NCBI GenBank assembly: GCA_020438245.1
Contig: JAGQUY010000385.1
Location: forward strand, 1 to 8,573
DNA length: 8,573 nucleotides
From: Bacteroidota bacterium
GTDB lineage: Bacteria; CLD3; SB21
Direction: 5' to 3'
The notes under the pieces are model-generated. The model made no database searches and had not been told where the DNA came from. It saw nothing but the letters and a program-made list of their open reading frames with translations. Position 1 is the first letter of the stretch; every line of letters begins with the position of its first letter. Of the stretch, positions 7,073 to 8,573 are shown piece after piece. The position numbers and the translations under genes are program-made.

Positions 7073-7807
7073 GTGGCGGAAAATGAAATAGAAGCGAAAA
7101 GTGTCGCTGAGGGTCACGTAGATCAAATTGTGCAAAAGCGATTTTTTCCGACCAAAGGCAAATCGGGAGTACTTGTGGAGATTGGGGCCGCGCGGCCGGA
7201 CTTCTTATCCATCGGGTCTTATTATCGGCAAATAAAGTGGCGAGTAGTTTCCATAGAGCCCAATCCTGATTTTTATGTCTTGCATCAGCAACAGGGCAAC
7301 GAAATCTACGCCTTTGCCTGCGGGGATCGGGATGAGGACGATGTCGATTTTATCGTCGTTGACTCACACCGTACAAAGTACGAAGACGGAGAAGTCTCTT
7401 TTGAATCCTATTCATCTCTCGGCATCAAAGACTCTTTTGCGAAACTCAACGATCATTTGGACAAAAGGACGATCAAAGTGAGGCTTCGAAGGCTTTCGAC
7501 CCTTTTTGAAAGCGAAATTCCGGGAATTACTGAAATTGATATTCTTGCAGTTGACGTTGAAGGCTGGGAACTGGAAGTACTTTCGGGGCTGGATTCGAAG
7601 AAGCACAGACCGCGTGTAATGATATTGGAAAATCTATTCAATGAGGAAAAATACCGGAGTCACCTGAGAACACTTGGGTACCGATTTTGGAGAAGGCTGT
7701 ATCCCAACGACGTTTATGTTGATGACGAGTTCGTGGGAGCGGGATTCCAACGCCTTGGGTTTTATGCTGAATGTCTGTGGTTTTCTTTGACCGGTCCGTC
7801 CAAATAA
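7073..7807 (+). CDS. FkbM-family SAM-dependent methyltransferase
   Basis: A 244-residue protein (GTG start) of the FkbM family (PF05050), SAM-dependent O-methyltransferases acting on polyketides, sugars and glycolipids. Visible motifs: the first strand and SAM loop V-L-V-E-I-G-A-A-R-P-D (33-43), the acidic second-strand end V-V-S-I-E-P-N-P (58-65), A-C-G-D (82-85), and the family hallmark I-D-I-L-A-V-D-V-E-G-W-E-L-E-V-L (155-170), followed by I-L-E-N (184-187). The hallmark is perfect, so the family call is firm. The loop is unusual: G-A-A-R-P-D replaces the common G-A-N-x-G. There is no membrane segment. It sits alone behind its own promoter and faces smpB, so the neighbours do not name the substrate; the membrane-bound glycosyltransferase on the other strand hints weakly at envelope glycan modification. 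Confidence 0.92.
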   Translation: MAENEIEAKSVAEGHVDQIVQKRFFPTKGKSGVLVEIGAARPDFLSIGSYYRQIKWRVVSIEPNPDFYVLHQQQGNEIYAFACGDRDEDDVDFIVVDSHRTKYEDGEVSFESYSSLGIKDSFAKLNDHLDKRTIKVRLRRLSTLFESEIPGITEIDILAVDVEGWELEVLSGLDSKKHRPRVMILENLFNEEKYRSHLRTLGYRFWRRLYPNDVYVDDEFVGAGFQRLGFYAECLWFSLTGPSK

Positions 7808-7815
7808 CCCGTGTG

Positions 7816-8286
7816 CTAATGCCGCCGACCATACTCCCTTTGCAGCCGCCGGTTTTCATCCCGTTTCGCAATACTTTCGCGCTTGTCGTAGAGCTTCTTC
7901 CCGCGCGCGACAGCCAGTTCCACTTTGACCAGATTCTTTTCATTGAAGTATAGGCTCAGGGGGATCAGCGTCATACCTTTTTCTTCGACTTGTTTCTGTA
8001 ATTTTCGTATTTGCGTACGATGGATCAATAATTTGCGTGGGCGGTATTCGGGATGGTTGTTGAGGTTCGCCTGCTTATACTCCGGGATGTGCATATGGTA
8101 CAGAATAACCTCGTTATTTTCGATTCGTGCATGACAATCCTGAAGAGTGACTCTTCCCTCCCGCAACGACTTGACCTCACTGCCCATCAGGACAATACCT
8201 GCTTCCAGCTTGTCCATAATTTCATACTCATGCCGGGCCTTCCGATTGGTGGCAATGATCTTGATGTCGCGCTTTTTTTCAGCCAT
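7816..8286 (-). CDS. smpB: SsrA-binding protein SmpB
   Basis: SmpB binds the tRNA-like part of tmRNA and brings it to stalled ribosomes for trans-translation. The product has 156 residues, the normal length. Family landmarks: I-A-T-N-R-K-A-R-H-E-Y (11-21), G-S-E-V-K-S-L-R (35-42), M-H-I-P-E-Y (65-70), R-K-L-L-I-H (84-89), G-M-T-L-I-P-L (104-110), K-V-E-L (121-124) and the tmRNA-contact motif G-K-K-L-Y-D-K-R-E (129-137), followed by a basic C-terminal tail that enters the mRNA channel. ATG 8286 is one base after the stop of the upstream glycosyltransferase gene (TGA-C-ATG) and lacks a clear Shine-Dalgarno, so coupled translation is likely. No ssrA gene is seen in the window. The stop is 8 bases from that of the convergent FkbM gene. 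Confidence 0.98.
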   Translation of the reverse strand: MAEKKRDIKIIATNRKARHEYEIMDKLEAGIVLMGSEVKSLREGRVTLQDCHARIENNEVILYHMHIPEYKQANLNNHPEYRPRKLLIHRTQIRKLQKQVEEKGMTLIPLSLYFNEKNLVKVELAVARGKKLYDKRESIAKRDENRRLQREYGRRH

Positions 8287-8287
8287 G

Positions 8288-8573
8288 TCAGTCGATGGCT
8301 TCGCTGATGGGGTAATCTTTGTTTTTTTGGAAGTGGTGGGTGATCATCTCGCCGATCAATCCGGTAGTGACAATCTGAATACCGACGAGGACGAGAAGAA
8401 TTCCCAGAAATAGAATCGGGCGATTGCCGATCGGGGTGCCCATCATCCATTCCACACTGAGGTAGGTGTTGATACCAATTCCGCACAAAAGGAAAAGAGA
8501 TCCGATCAATCCAAAGAGGTGCAGCGGCCGTTTGATATAGCGCGTCAGGAAGAGTACGGTAACAAGATCCAGG
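8288..8573 (-). CDS. Polyprenyl-phosphate-type GT2 glycosyltransferase, C-terminal 94 residues (partial)
   Basis: Only the C-terminal end is present; the catalytic GT-A domain lies beyond the right edge. The visible part starts L-D-L-V-T-V-L-F-L-T-R-Y, then R-P-L-H-L-F-G, then two hydrophobic membrane helices (about residues 19-42 and 53-76). Between them is the short polar turn G-T-P-I-G-N-R-P (45-52), and the end is G-L-I-G-E-M-I plus a charged cytoplasmic tail. This paired anchor is typical of family 2 dolichol-/undecaprenyl-phosphate sugar transferases of the DPM1/GtrB kind, which load a sugar onto the lipid carrier at the inner face of the membrane. The sugar cannot be inferred. An internal TTG at 8509 could be mistaken for a start, but the frame continues unbroken to the edge. 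It is directly coupled to smpB. Confidence 0.85.
   Translation of the reverse strand, partial: LDLVTVLFLTRYIKRPLHLFGLIGSLFLLCGIGINTYLSVEWMMGTPIGNRPILFLGILLVLVGIQIVTTGLIGEMITHHFQKNKDYPISEAID

Noticed and set aside
7808..8573. Search for an ssrA (tmRNA) gene next to smpB
   Set aside because: smpB is flanked by coding sequence on both sides within a few bases, so there is no room for tmRNA in this window.

Overview
The window reads as ordinary chromosomal sequence from a Gram-negative-type bacterium. It is gene-dense, roughly balanced in base composition, and holds housekeeping genes (priA, smpB) mixed with signalling and envelope genes. I see no insertion sequence, CRISPR array, tRNA, rRNA or phage gene. 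The lineage cannot be fixed from one window. A long PriA (834 residues), the SmpB sequence and a polyprenyl-phosphate-type GT2 glycosyltransferase with a paired C-terminal membrane anchor would suit the Bacteroidota/Ignavibacteria/Calditrichota/KSB1 side of the tree. This is a weak inference.

Layout from left to right. Bases 1-1604 (minus) are the first 534 codons of a large all-helical protein of no recognised family, cut by the left edge; it carries a clear internal tandem duplication. A 96-base divergent spacer (1605-1700) has a candidate promoter in each direction. Bases 1701-5501 (plus) hold priA and, three bases later, a soluble PAS-containing NtrB-type histidine kinase, almost certainly one transcript. 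Bases 5476-6280 (minus) hold a two-CBS-domain protein and an overlapping DUF309 gene; the DUF309 end overlaps the end of the kinase gene by 26 bases. A divergent spacer (6281-6439) leads to a RimJ/RimL-like GNAT acetyltransferase (6440-6979). Next is an FkbM-family methyltransferase (7073-7807) with its own good promoter and a GTG start. Facing it, on minus, are smpB (7816-8286) and, one base upstream of smpB, the C-terminal end of a membrane-anchored GT2 glycosyltransferase running off the right edge.

Translation starts fall into three patterns. Genes at the head of a transcript with room upstream (CBS, GNAT, FkbM) have strong Shine-Dalgarno sequences. Genes directly following another gene (kinase, DUF309, smpB) have none and sit 1-3 bases after, or inside, the upstream gene, which suggests coupled translation. 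The two genes diverging from 1605-1700 have no Shine-Dalgarno and promoter -10 boxes so close to the ATG that leaderless or very short-leader mRNAs are implied.

No clear new multi-gene system is visible. The points most worth a second look are the duplicated helical protein, the predicted leaderless priA coupled to an orphan kinase, the overlapping CBS/DUF309 pair, and the altered SAM-binding loop of the FkbM protein.
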